Below, piece after piece: positions 28,136 through 36,887 of a stretch of DNA of 64,000 bases; within the stretch, counting starts at the first letter, position 1, and each line of letters begins with the position of its first letter. This stretch comes from Microbacterium sulfonylureivorans (GTDB taxonomy: Bacteria; Actinomycetota; Actinomycetes; Actinomycetales; Microbacteriaceae). Location: positions 1 to 64,000 of the forward strand of contig NZ_RJAD01000001.1 of the NCBI RefSeq assembly GCF_003999995.1. The letters run 5' to 3'. Made by a program: the position numbers and the translations under genes. The notes under the pieces are model-generated. The model ran no database searches. It saw nothing but the letters and a program-made list of their open reading frames with translations, and was not told the origin of the DNA.

Positions 28136-28522
28136 GTGACCACGATTCCGGCCTCCGACGACGACCGCCACGCACGCTGGGAGGAGCAGGAGCGCGCCGC
28201 CTCGGCCGCGACCCGCGACATCGCCGATGTTCCCGCCGTCGAAGTGATCACCACCGCAGCGGTGCACCTCATGAGCGCCGCGGCCGTCAAGGTGGGCCTC
28301 GCCGACGACCCTGCGGCCCAGACCGACCTCGACGAGGCGCGCAAGCTCATCAACGCCCTCGCCGGTCTCATCACGGCGGGTGCGCCGGAGATCAGCGACA
28401 TGCACGCGCGCTCGCTGCGCGACGGCCTCCGGTCGCTTCAGCTCGCGTTCCGCGAGGCGTCGGTGATCCCCGATCCGATCGGCAAGGGCCCGGGCGAGAA
28501 GTGGACCGGTCCGGTCAACTGA
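28136..28522 (+). CDS. DUF1844 domain protein
   Basis: 128 residues. The core [20 protein letters not shown] (residues about 31-50) and the following VKVGLADDP and [13 protein letters not shown] are typical of DUF1844, a small helical family of unknown function often found next to infC in actinobacteria. The start is GTG 28136, preceded by AGAGAGAA. It is divergent from infC and overlaps the convergent decarboxylase by eight bases. Confidence 0.85.
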   Translation: MTTIPASDDDRHARWEEQERAASAATRDIADVPAVEVITTAAVHLMSAAAVKVGLADDPAAQTDLDEARKLINALAGLITAGAPEISDMHARSLRDGLRSLQLAFREASVIPDPIGKGPGEKWTGPVN

Positions 28523-29915
28523 CCGGTCGACCCCCGATGCCGATCGCGGCCGCGCCGCGGGCGACCGCGTCGACCGTGCGGCGGACCGCCTCGGCATCGG
28601 TCGCGTGATTGCTCACGGCGAACCGCACCACGGTGCGGCCGCGCCAGGATGACGACGACGCCCATACCGTGCCCTCGCTGCGCAGCCACTCCCCCAGCGC
28701 GGCCGTGTCGGCGTCCTCCTCGGCGGCGAGGCAGACCTGGGTGAAAACGACCTCGTTCAGCACCTCCAGGCCGGGAACAGTCCGGAATCCCGCGGCGAGG
28801 GCGGTCGCGGCATCCACCAGCCCGTCGACCAGATCGACGACGCCGCGGCGTCCGAGCGACCGCAGGGCAGCCCACACCGGCACCCCGCGCGCACGCCGGG
28901 ACAGCTCGGCCACGCGGTCGTAGGGATCGGAGACGCTCGCGACGGCGGGCAGGTACGCCGCGTGGGCGCCGAGGGACGCCGTCATCGCCGCTTCGTCGCG
29001 CACGATGGCGACCCCGCAGTCGTAGGGCACGTTGAGCGTCTTGTGCGCATCGGTCGCCCACGAGTCGGCGTCGGCGAGCCCCGCCGTGAGATGGTCCAGG
29101 CGTGGACTGGCGGCCGCCCACAGCCCGAAGGCGCCGTCCACGTGGATCCACGCACCGGCGGCGCGGGCCACCGCGATCGCCGACGTGAAGTCGTCGAAGG
29201 CGCCCGAATGGACGTCGCCGGCCTGCAGCGCCACCACCGTGGGCGCGTCCGAGGCGCCCAGCGCGCGTTCGAGTCCGGCGACGTCGATGCGGCCCTCCGC
29301 GTCGGCGCCGACGGCCGTCGGAGCCCCGAGCCCCGCAATGCGGCCGGCCAGCACCACCGACGTGTGCACGGCACCGCCCGCGAGGAACCGGACGCGCGGG
29401 GCCTGCGCGACGTCGGCGACCGGGTCGAACCCGCGGGCCCGCAGCGCGGCATCGCGCCCGACGACGAGGCACGACAGGTTCGCGCTCGTGGCGCCCGTCG
29501 CGAACCCGACGCCGCTGCGGGGCGGCAGTCCGAGGAGTTCGACGAGCCAGGCAGCCGCGACCTCCTCCACCGCCGCGGTGGCGGGCGTGGGCTGGCGGGA
29601 CCCGGTGTTCTGGTCCCACGCGGAGACGAGCCAGTCCGCCGCGAGAGCGGCCGGGTACGTGCCGCCGATGACGAAGCCGTAGAAGCGCGGAGATCCCATC
29701 GCCATCAGTCCCGGTGCGGATGCCTCCGCCAGCTCCTCCACGACGGCCGCCGCGTCGGCGCCGTCCTCGGGCAGCGTGCGCTCGAGCCTCGCCAGGATCC
29801 CGTCCACGTCGAGCTCGGGCCGGATCGGTCGCTCAGCCACGGACTCGAGCCACTCCAGCGCATGGCGATGTGCCGCGTCGAGCGCCTGCCGGTACTGCCT
29901 CATGCCGTCGTCCAT
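28515..29915 (-). CDS. Pyridoxal-dependent decarboxylase family protein
   Basis: 466-residue group II PLP decarboxylase/aminotransferase fold. Seen: [34 protein letters not shown], the HVDGAFG motif and the PLP-lysine in [18 protein letters not shown]. The substrate may be an aromatic or acidic amino acid; not resolved. The start ATG 29915 has GGAGG eight bases upstream. A longer open frame through 30770 is an artefact overlapping sseB. Confidence 0.87.
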   Translation of the reverse strand: MDDGMRQYRQALDAAHRHALEWLESVAERPIRPELDVDGILARLERTLPEDGADAAAVVEELAEASAPGLMAMGSPRFYGFVIGGTYPAALAADWLVSAWDQNTGSRQPTPATAAVEEVAAAWLVELLGLPPRSGVGFATGATSANLSCLVVGRDAALRARGFDPVADVAQAPRVRFLAGGAVHTSVVLAGRIAGLGAPTAVGADAEGRIDVAGLERALGASDAPTVVALQAGDVHSGAFDDFTSAIAVARAAGAWIHVDGAFGLWAAASPRLDHLTAGLADADSWATDAHKTLNVPYDCGVAIVRDEAAMTASLGAHAAYLPAVASVSDPYDRVAELSRRARGVPVWAALRSLGRRGVVDLVDGLVDAATALAAGFRTVPGLEVLNEVVFTQVCLAAEEDADTAALGEWLRSEGTVWASSSSWRGRTVVRFAVSNHATDAEAVRRTVDAVARGAAAIGIGGRPVS

Positions 29916-30046
29916 GGTGGCCACCTCCGCGGAGCCGATCATCCGCCGCCGGGACGTCGGTCGCAAGGCCCCTTCCGGGCGGCCGACGGCGGCGGCGTGG
30001 TCTTGCCACCCAAGAGGCGCGCATCCCGCGGCCGATACGCGCGAGG

Positions 30047-30832
30047 TCAGGCGCGGACGAGCTTCACCGTCAGCGAGTCGACCAGGACGGCGATGCGATG
30101 ATCGGCCGCCCACCGCGATGCGAGCCGTGAGAGCACCGCGTCGAGCTCGCCCTGCTCGAGACCGTGGATGAGCTCGAGCCGGACGACCAGTTCGGGCCCG
30201 CGCAGCCGCGCATCGGGATCGCCCGGCAGGGCTGCGAGGTCGATGACGGCGAGCTCGCCGCCTATGCTCTGCTGAAGCCCGGCGAACACCTCGGGCGACG
30301 TGAAGCTCGGCTCCCACGGGTGGCCCTGCGCGATCGCCCACACCGCGGGCCGCCGGATCACGAACTCGGTCGGCGATCCGGGGTCGATCACGATGAGGTC
30401 GGTGTCGTCGGCGGACGCCGCGACCGCCGTGCGCACGCCGTCGGCCGGCACCGGACGGGCCGAGGCATCCCATCGCCCCATCGTCTCCACGGAGGTGAAC
30501 ACCGGGAGCACGCGCCGGCCGTCGGGCGCGGCCACCGTGACGATGGAGAGCTCCTGAGTCTTGTCGACTGCGAGACCGTGGGCGCCGATCCCCTCGTCGC
30601 CCTTCTCGGCGACGAGCGGGATCAGCAGGCGCGCGGACCGGTACGCGTCGACGACCGCCGTCTGACCGCCGCTGCCGTCGCGGAATGAGAGGAGCGCGGC
30701 GAGGAGCGCCGGATCGGCGGAGCCGTCGTCCGCCGAGTGGGGGTTCGCGTGGAAGCTGCGGCCCTCCCACGGCACCCCCGCCGAGTCGGCCTGATGACCG
30801 CCGTGGTCGTGCGGGTCAGTGTCCGGCGACAT
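30047..30832 (-). CDS. SseB family protein
   Basis: 261 residues. Central SseB-like domain: [12 protein letters not shown] followed by [20 protein letters not shown] and the C-terminal part. SseB-type proteins are of unclear function in actinobacteria and often follow the his genes. The start overlaps the 3' end of priA by 17 bases, so it is the last gene of the his transcript. Confidence 0.8.
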   Translation of the reverse strand: MSPDTDPHDHGGHQADSAGVPWEGRSFHANPHSADDGSADPALLAALLSFRDGSGGQTAVVDAYRSARLLIPLVAEKGDEGIGAHGLAVDKTQELSIVTVAAPDGRRVLPVFTSVETMGRWDASARPVPADGVRTAVAASADDTDLIVIDPGSPTEFVIRRPAVWAIAQGHPWEPSFTSPEVFAGLQQSIGGELAVIDLAALPGDPDARLRGPELVVRLELIHGLEQGELDAVLSRLASRWAADHRIAVLVDSLTVKLVRA

Positions 30833-31562
30833 CCAGCGCCTCGGCGAGCGTGAAGGCGCCCGCGTACAGCGCCTTGCCGACGATCGCGCCTTCGACGCCG
30901 AGTGGAACGAGGTCGCGCAGCGCGGCGATGTCGTCGAGGCTCGAGACTCCGCCCGAGGCGACGATCGGCTTGGGGGTGCGCGACGTCATCTCGCGCAGCA
31001 GTTCGACGTTGGGGCCCTGGAGGGTGCCGTCCTTGGTGACGTCGGTGACGACGTACCGGCTGCAGCCGGCCGACTCGAGACGATCGAGGACGGTCCACAG
31101 ATCGCCGCCCTCGCGGGTCCATCCGCGTGCGGCGAGGGTCGTGCCCCGCACGTCGAGGCCGACCGCGATGACGTCGCCGTAGCGGCCGATCACGTCTGCG
31201 GCCCATTCGGGGTTCTCGAGCGCCGCGGTGCCGAGGTTGATGCGCGCCGCGCCGCTGTCGAGAGCGGCCTCGAGCGTGCGGTCGTCGCGGATTCCGCCCG
31301 ACAGCTCGACCTGCACGCCCTTGACCTGCTTGATCACCTTGCGCAGGATGCCCGCGTTGCTGCCCCGGCCGAAGGCCGCGTCGAGGTCGACCAGGTGGAT
31401 CCACTGCGCGCCCTGACGAGCGAAGTCCAGGGCCGCGTCGACGGGGTCGCCGTAGCTGGTCTCGGTGCCGGCCTCGCCCTGGGTGAGGCGCACGGCCTTG
31501 CCGTCGGCGACGTCGACGGCGGGCAGCAGGATCAGTTCGGGCATTGAGGCGAAATCGTTCAT
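30816..31562 (-). CDS. priA: Bifunctional HisA/TrpF phosphoribosyl isomerase
   Basis: 248-residue TIM barrel isomerising ProFAR in histidine synthesis and, in actinobacteria, usually also PRA in tryptophan synthesis. Catalytic Asp residues lie in [15 protein letters not shown] (near 17) and [15 protein letters not shown] (near 172). Phosphate-binding [11 protein letters not shown] is present. Bifunctionality is inferred from lineage, not shown by the sequence. GAGGAG lies just upstream of ATG 31562; ATG 31544 is a possible later start. Confidence 0.93.
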   Translation of the reverse strand: MNDFASMPELILLPAVDVADGKAVRLTQGEAGTETSYGDPVDAALDFARQGAQWIHLVDLDAAFGRGSNAGILRKVIKQVKGVQVELSGGIRDDRTLEAALDSGAARINLGTAALENPEWAADVIGRYGDVIAVGLDVRGTTLAARGWTREGGDLWTVLDRLESAGCSRYVVTDVTKDGTLQGPNVELLREMTSRTPKPIVASGGVSSLDDIAALRDLVPLGVEGAIVGKALYAGAFTLAEALDVAGH

Positions 31563-31617
31563 GGCTCCTCGTGCGGGAAGGTCTCGGGAGGGATGCGCTC
31601 CCGCAGACGGCACGAAT

Positions 31618-32268
31618 TCAGAGGGTAGCCCCGCCGAGGCCGTCGATCCAATTCGTGAGAAGCCGGATGCCGGCGTCGCCCGACTTCTCGGGGTGGAACT
31701 GGGTCGCCGACAGGGGGCCGTTCTCGACCGCCGCGAGGAAGGGCTGCCCGTAGTCGCACCACGTGAGCGTCGGCTCGGGGAAGGGCGGCTGCACGTCGAG
31801 GAGCCACTTCTGCGCCCCGAAGGAGTGGACGAAGTAGAACCGCTCGTCCTCGATGCCCGCGAACAGCTTCGACCCCTCGCCGGGCTCGACCGTGTTCCAG
31901 CCCATGTGGGGCAGCACAGGCGCATCGAGCTCGGTGACCACGCCGGGCCACTCGCCCATGCCTTCGGTGTCGACGCCGCGCTCCACGCCGCGTTCGAAGA
32001 GCACCTGCATACCGACGCAGATGCCCAGCACCGGTCGTCCGCCCGCGAGGCGACGGCCGATGAGCTCGTCGCCGCGGCTCGCCCGGAGCGCCTCCATCAC
32101 CGCGCGGAACGCGCCGACACCGGGGACCACGAGCCCGTCGGCTTCGAGAACGAGCGCCCGGTCGGACGTCAGGCGGGCGTCCGCCCCCGCGGCGTCGAGC
32201 GCCTTCACCGCCGAGTGGACGTTGCCCGATCCGTAGTCCAGGACCGCGACGACGGGTCTGGAGCTCAC
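31618..32268 (-). CDS. hisH: Imidazole glycerol phosphate synthase, glutaminase subunit
   Basis: 216-residue class I glutamine amidotransferase supplying ammonia to His[11 protein letters not shown] at the N-terminus, nucleophile Cys in [11 protein letters not shown], and His-Glu in [12 protein letters not shown] complete the triad. The start GTG 32268 overlaps the hisB stop by four bases. hisF is not in the window. Confidence 0.96.
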   Translation of the reverse strand: MSSRPVVAVLDYGSGNVHSAVKALDAAGADARLTSDRALVLEADGLVVPGVGAFRAVMEALRASRGDELIGRRLAGGRPVLGICVGMQVLFERGVERGVDTEGMGEWPGVVTELDAPVLPHMGWNTVEPGEGSKLFAGIEDERFYFVHSFGAQKWLLDVQPPFPEPTLTWCDYGQPFLAAVENGPLSATQFHPEKSGDAGIRLLTNWIDGLGGATL

Positions 32269-32873
32269 AGAGCGCCCTTCGTGCTGGGGATGCCTTCGAC
32301 CAGGGGGTCGAGTGACTTCGCCTGGCGGAACGCACGGGCGAACGCCTTGTACTCCGCCTCGGCGATGTGGTGAGGGTCGCGGCCCGAGATCACGCGCACG
32401 TGGACGGTGAGTGCGGCGTTGAAGGAGATCGCCTCGAACGTGTGCCGCACGAGCGACCCCGTGAAGTGCCCGCCGATGAGGTGGTGCTCGAAGCCGGCAG
32501 GCTCGCCCTCGTGCACGAGGTAGGGCCGGCCGCTGATGTCGACCACGGCCTGCGCGAGAGCCTCGTCGAGGGGCACCAGCGCGTCGCCGTACCGCGAGAT
32601 GCCCGACTTGTCTCCCAGCGCCTCGCGGATCGCCTGCCCCAGCACGATGGAGATGTCTTCGACCGTGTGGTGCGCGTCGATGTCGGTGTCGCCCGACGCG
32701 CGCACGGTGAGATCGGTCAGCGAGTGCTTCGCGAAGGCCGTGAGCATGTGGTCGAAGAAGGGGACCGTCGTGTCGATGCGGCTGCGTCCGGTGCCGTCGA
32801 GGTCGAGCTCGAGCTCGACGGTGGACTCGCTCGTGGAGCGTCGGAGGGAGGCGGTACGCGATGCGGCGCTCAT
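32265..32873 (-). CDS. hisB: Imidazoleglycerol-phosphate dehydratase
   Basis: 202-residue monofunctional HisB. Metal-binding motifs [14 protein letters not shown] and the second repeat [15 protein letters not shown] are clear; [12 protein letters not shown] is also conserved. The ATG overlaps the hisC stop by four bases. Confidence 0.97.
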   Translation of the reverse strand: MSAASRTASLRRSTSESTVELELDLDGTGRSRIDTTVPFFDHMLTAFAKHSLTDLTVRASGDTDIDAHHTVEDISIVLGQAIREALGDKSGISRYGDALVPLDEALAQAVVDISGRPYLVHEGEPAGFEHHLIGGHFTGSLVRHTFEAISFNAALTVHVRVISGRDPHHIAEAEYKAFARAFRQAKSLDPLVEGIPSTKGAL

Positions 32874-33964
32874 GAGGCCGATTCTATCGACGCGAGGGCG
32901 TCGAGGAACGCGGTGGTCTCCTCCTCGGTGCCCGCGGTCACGCGGAGGTGATGCGGGATCCCGACATCGCGGATCAGCACACCGCGGTCGTAGAGCCCGC
33001 GCCAGGTGGCCGCCGGATCGTCGACGCCGCCGAAGAGCACGAAGTTGGTCCACGACTCGTGGGGCGTGAAGCCGAGCGCCTCGACCGTCGCCGAGATGCG
33101 GTCGCGCTGCGCGACGATCTCGTCGACCATGCGCAGCATCGTCGGAGCGTGACGAAGGGCAGCGGATGCCGCGGCCTGCGTCAGGGCACTCAGGTGGTAC
33201 GGCAGTCGTACCAGCCGGAGGGCGTCGACGAGGGCGGGGTCGGCCGCGAGATAGCCGACGCGCGCGCCCGCGAACGCGAACGCCTTGCTCATCGTCCGCG
33301 ACACCACGAGGCGCTCGCGCCCGGGGAGCAGCGTGAGGGCGGAGCGCTCGTCGCGCGGAGCGAACTCGAAGTACGCCTCGTCGACGACGACGATCCCGTC
33401 GGTCGCGTCATAGGCGGCCTCGATCACGTCGAGGCCGAGCGGCGTGCCCGTCGGGTTGTTGGGCGCGCACAGGAAGACGACGTCGGGTGAGGCATCCGCG
33501 ATCTGGGATGCCGCGTCCGCCGCATCGACGGTGTAGTCGGCCGCGCGCGAGCCGGCCACCCACCCGGCCCCGGTCGCCCGGGTGAGCAGCGGGTACATCG
33601 AATAGGTCGGCCCGAAGCCGAACGCGGTGCGCCCCGGCCCGGCGAACGCCTGCAGGACGTGCTGGAGCACTTCGTTCGAGCCGTTCGCGGCCCAGATCTG
33701 GTCGCGCGTCAGCCCGTGACCGAGGTACTCGGCGAAGCCCTCGCGAAGGGCCGTGAACTCGCGGTCGGGATACCGGTTGACGTCGCGGAGCGCGAGCGCG
33801 ATCGAGTCCATGATGTCGTCGGCGACGACTTGCGGCACCGGATGCGTGTTCTCGTTGACGTTGAGCGCGACGGGGAGCGGAGCCTGCGGAGCGCCGTACG
33901 GCGTCATTCCGCGGAGGTCGTCGCGCAGGGGGAGGTCTTCGAGGCGTGGACTCACCTCTCCCAT
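32870..33964 (-). CDS. hisC: Histidinol-phosphate aminotransferase
   Basis: 364-residue class I/II PLP aminotransferase. [10 protein letters not shown] near residue 35, [12 protein letters not shown] near 165 and PLP-lysine in [18 protein letters not shown] near 230. First gene of the hisC-hisB-hisH-priA-sseB run here; hisD, usually next to it, is missing upstream. Its neighbour upstream is the LysM gene. Confidence 0.95.
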   Translation of the reverse strand: MGEVSPRLEDLPLRDDLRGMTPYGAPQAPLPVALNVNENTHPVPQVVADDIMDSIALALRDVNRYPDREFTALREGFAEYLGHGLTRDQIWAANGSNEVLQHVLQAFAGPGRTAFGFGPTYSMYPLLTRATGAGWVAGSRAADYTVDAADAASQIADASPDVVFLCAPNNPTGTPLGLDVIEAAYDATDGIVVVDEAYFEFAPRDERSALTLLPGRERLVVSRTMSKAFAFAGARVGYLAADPALVDALRLVRLPYHLSALTQAAASAALRHAPTMLRMVDEIVAQRDRISATVEALGFTPHESWTNFVLFGGVDDPAATWRGLYDRGVLIRDVGIPHHLRVTAGTEEETTAFLDALASIESAS

Positions 33965-34021
33965 GGTAGAGGCGCAGCACGGGCGGATCGGCGGTGTGTC
34001 GACGCGCGGCGCGAGGCCGAC

Positions 34022-34411
34022 TCAGGGAGCGGTGTGGTACTCCGCCGGGATCGCCAGGCTCTGTCCGGCCTGCAGGGAGACGCTGTCGAGTGCGTTGAGA
34101 CGCACGAGCGCATCGACCACGTCGCGGGGATCGGCTGCGGGCGCGACCGCCTCCGCGATCGACCACAGCGTGTCGCCCGACGAGACCGTGATCGTCGTGA
34201 AGGACTCGATCGGGGCTCCGGCGTCGCGCGACGCGAGTGCGGAGCCGCCCGAGATCATCGCGAAGCAGACGGCCAGCGCGGCGGGCAGCGCGGCGAGGAC
34301 CGCCAGCACGCGGCGACCGCGCACCGTCAGCCGCAGTCGCGTCGCCGGACGCGCGGCGCTCCGGAAGGATGCGCCCGTCAGTGCGGGTGTCGTGATGCCG
34401 ATCGCGGTCAT
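34022..34411 (-). CDS. LysM protein divergent from lexA; candidate SOS division inhibitor
   Basis: 129 residues: basic cytoplasmic N-terminus, one transmembrane helix ([20 protein letters not shown], near residues 35-54) and a C-terminal LysM domain ([17 protein letters not shown] to [10 protein letters not shown]). The same layout, divergent from lexA, is seen in B. subtilis YneA and mycobacterial ChiZ, SOS-induced proteins that slow division. The ATG at 34411 has AGGAGGAG upstream and was preferred over an in-frame start at 34444. A TTGACA-N17-TAACTT promoter overlaps a LexA-box-like dyad. Function is inferred from context. Confidence 0.75.
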   Translation of the reverse strand: MTAIGITTPALTGASFRSAARPATRLRLTVRGRRVLAVLAALPAALAVCFAMISGGSALASRDAGAPIESFTTITVSSGDTLWSIAEAVAPAADPRDVVDALVRLNALDSVSLQAGQSLAIPAEYHTAP

Positions 34412-34432
34412 GATCTGCTCCTCCTGCTGGGG

Positions 34433-34480
34433 AGAGATTCGCACCCGCCGCTCGGCCGGGAGTGGGGGATGCGAATCTCT
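34433..34480 (-). promoter_or_regulatory. Stem-loop in the LysM mRNA leader
   Basis: AGAGATTCGCA (34433-34443) and TGCGAATCTCT (34470-34480) form a perfect 11-base inverted repeat with a 26-base loop. If transcription starts near 34480, the stem would cap the very 5' end of the mRNA, close to the ribosome-binding site. Confidence 0.55.
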
Positions 34481-34483
34481 GTA

Positions 34484-34515
34484 CCGAAGTTATCTTCGAA
34501 CTATGGCGATGTCAA
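34484..34515. promoter_or_regulatory. LysM promoter with LexA-box-like dyad
   Basis: On the minus strand TTGACA (34515..34510), a 17-base spacer and TAACTT (34492..34487) make a near-perfect promoter for the LysM gene. CCGAAG-TTAT-CTTCGA (34484-34499), a dyad resembling the TCGAAC-N4-GTTCGA LexA box, covers its -10. The right half ATCTTCGA is identical to the recA box at 52181-52196. Confidence 0.7.
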
Positions 34516-34681
34516 GGGACGTTTCGGGAGACGATCTCTCGAACGCGACACGCGGTCGCGGTGTTCCCCGAGAGCACCGAATCCGGATACGGTTTCGATA
34601 CGAGAACCCCACCACGGGCCTCCGACATTCGAAGACCGCTGCACTCTCGAGAGCCCGAGCGCAGCGAGACAGGAGCCGGAC

Positions 34682-35362
34682 ATGAGCGACGCCACCGGGC
34701 GCGACAGGCCGCAGACGCGGCGGCGCAAGAGCCTGAGCGACAAGCAGCTGGCGATCCTCGAGGTCATCCAGCGGTCGATCGCCCGCCATGGCTATCCGCC
34801 GAGCATGCGTGAGATCGGCGACGCCGTCGGGCTCAAGTCCCTGTCGAGCGTGACGCACCAGCTCAACCAGCTGGAGCTGAGCGGCTACCTCCGGCGTGAC
34901 GCCGGCAAGACCCGCGCGATGGAGGTCCTCATCGACCTGCCGGGCACCGCGACCGAGAACCCCGCCGACACGGCGCCCTCCGTCGGCGACGCGGCTCTGG
35001 TCCCACTCGTCGGGCGCATCGCCGCCGGCGTTCCGATCACCGCCGAGCAGCAGGTCGAAGAGATCTTCCCGCTCCCCCGTCAGCTCGTCGGCAAGGGCGA
35101 CCTGTTCATGCTGAAGGTGTCGGGCGAGTCCATGATCGACGCCGCGATCTGCGACGGCGACTGGGTCGTCGTCCGCTCGCAGGCGACCGCCGACAACGGC
35201 GAGATCGTGGCCGCGATGCTGGACGGCGAGGCGACGGTGAAGACATTCCGCCAGCGCGACGGCCACACCTGGCTCCTCCCCCGCAACTCCGCGTTCGAGC
35301 CGATCCTCGGCGACGAGGCCGTCGTGCTCGGCAAGGTCGTCGCCGTCCTCCGCGCCGTCTGA
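34682..35362 (+). CDS. lexA: LexA SOS repressor
   Basis: 226 residues: winged-helix DNA-binding domain ([20 protein letters not shown] near 19-38, then [20 protein letters not shown]), cleavage site Ala-Gly in GRIAAGVPI near residue 118, nucleophile Ser in [10 protein letters not shown] and Lys in GEATVKTF. RecA-stimulated self-cleavage derepresses SOS genes. The ATG has AGGAG six bases upstream; the 5' leader is long (about 170 bases if transcription starts near the dyad). Confidence 0.97.
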   Translation: MSDATGRDRPQTRRRKSLSDKQLAILEVIQRSIARHGYPPSMREIGDAVGLKSLSSVTHQLNQLELSGYLRRDAGKTRAMEVLIDLPGTATENPADTAPSVGDAALVPLVGRIAAGVPITAEQQVEEIFPLPRQLVGKGDLFMLKVSGESMIDAAICDGDWVVVRSQATADNGEIVAAMLDGEATVKTFRQRDGHTWLLPRNSAFEPILGDEAVVLGKVVAVLRAV

Positions 35363-35420
35363 TCACCCCTCGCGGGTGAAACTTCCCGCAACGTCGTCGC
35401 CGTCCGCCAGAATGGGCGGC

Positions 35421-36887
35421 ATGAGCGACATCGACACGGCGGACGCCCAGGCGCTCGCAGACCGCGTCCGCGAGCTGGAGTCCGAGAACGCCCGTCTCGC
35501 CGCGGAGGCTGCACCCGCACCGCGCTCCCGCCCCGCCGGAGGCCGATGGCGCACGGCCGTGTCCGCCATCTGCATCGTGGTCGCCGCCATCCTCGTGCCG
35601 GTCTCCATCGTCAGCGCGTGGGCGCGCGTCCAGCTGGTCGAGGAGGACGCGTTCGTCGCCACCCTCGCACCGCTGGTCGACGACCCCGCCGTCCAGGCGC
35701 TCGTCATCGACGAGACGATGGACGCCGTCACCGCGCAGGTCGACTTCCACGAGCTCACGTCTTCCCTGTTCGGGGGGCTGGCCGACATCGACGGCATGCC
35801 GCCGCGCGCCGCGCAGGTGCTCCAGATGCTGGAGGCGCCCGCCGCGGACGGCCTCGAGAACCTGGTCCACCAGGCGGTGACGCGCGTCGTCGAGTCGGAT
35901 GCCTTCTCCGATGTCTGGGCGACCGCCACGCGCGCCGCGCACCGGGCGCTCACGACCGCGGCCACCTCCGACGGCGGCGGCCTCGTCGTCCGCACCGACG
36001 ACGGTGTCGGCATCCAGCTCGGCGCCATCGTCGAGACCGTCAAGCAGCGCCTCACGGACCGAGGGGTCAGCGCGGCGCAGCTCATCCCCGCGATCGACCA
36101 CGTCGTCATCATCGGCACGGGAGAGAACCTCGCGCTCATCCGCACCGGATACGCCCTGGCCACGACGCTCGGATGGTGGCTGCCCGTCATCACCCTCGTG
36201 CTGTTCGGGCTCGGCATCGCCATCGCACGTCGCCGCAGCGTCGCCGTGCTCGGCACAGGTCTCGGCATCGCGATCGGGGCCGGAGCCCTCGCCGCGACGC
36301 TGTCCATCGGCAACACCGCGATGCAGATCGTCGCGACCGACCTCGCGCTCTCGCCGTCCGCGATCGAGGTCATCTACGGTCAGCTGGTCGCCGCCATGGC
36401 GCAGACGGCCATCGTCCTCTCGCTGCTCGGCGTCTTCGTCGCCGTGCTCGGCTGGGCGATGGGCGGCTCGTCGCCCGCCCAGGGCGCGCGTGGCGCCGTC
36501 CACGGCATGAACTCCGCCGCTCGACGGCAGCTCGCGTCGCGCGGGTTCGACACCGGAGGCTTCGGCGGATGGCTTGCCCGCCACAAGGTGCTCGTGCGCA
36601 CGATCATCGCCGTGCTCGCCGTCCTGTGGCTGTTCGCGCTGCGCCCGTTGTCCATCGGCGACGTGGTGCTCGTGATCGTGGTCGCGTTCGGCGTCGCCTG
36701 GATCCTCGAGCTGCTCCAGCGCCGTGCCGAAGAGCACGTCGTCGTCGAAGCTGTCGTGGACGACGCCGCCGCACCCGTCGAGGTCGTCGAGGAGTCCGAG
36801 GTCATCGAGATCGAGCCTGTCAAGGCGACGGATGCCGCGACCGTGGGGGCCGCGGCATCCGACTCGAAGAAGTCCCCGAAGGGCTAG
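35421..36887 (+). CDS. Multi-pass membrane protein with N-terminal coiled coil
   Basis: 488 residues, family not recognised. Residues 8-30 look like a short coiled coil (LADRVRELESENARLAAEA). Hydrophobic segments follow at about residues 42-65, 252-272, 278-300, 325-348, 392-410 and 415-435, with a large extracytoplasmic domain (66-250) between the first two. The tail is acidic and Val-rich. CAGAAT lies seven bases before ATG 35421, with no ribosome-binding site. Its stop overlaps that of the convergent metE by four bases. Confidence 0.8.
   Translation: MSDIDTADAQALADRVRELESENARLAAEAAPAPRSRPAGGRWRTAVSAICIVVAAILVPVSIVSAWARVQLVEEDAFVATLAPLVDDPAVQALVIDETMDAVTAQVDFHELTSSLFGGLADIDGMPPRAAQVLQMLEAPAADGLENLVHQAVTRVVESDAFSDVWATATRAAHRALTTAATSDGGGLVVRTDDGVGIQLGAIVETVKQRLTDRGVSAAQLIPAIDHVVIIGTGENLALIRTGYALATTLGWWLPVITLVLFGLGIAIARRRSVAVLGTGLGIAIGAGALAATLSIGNTAMQIVATDLALSPSAIEVIYGQLVAAMAQTAIVLSLLGVFVAVLGWAMGGSSPAQGARGAVHGMNSAARRQLASRGFDTGGFGGWLARHKVLVRTIIAVLAVLWLFALRPLSIGDVVLVIVVAFGVAWILELLQRRAEEHVVVEAVVDDAAAPVEVVEESEVIEIEPVKATDAATVGAAASDSKKSPKG

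Noticed and set aside
34500..34681. A perfect LexA consensus TCGAAC-N4-GTTCGA in the lexA leader
   Set aside because: TCTCGAAC near 34537 and TTTCGATACGAGAA near 34591 are only half or imperfect sites; the dyad at 34484-34499 is the best candidate.
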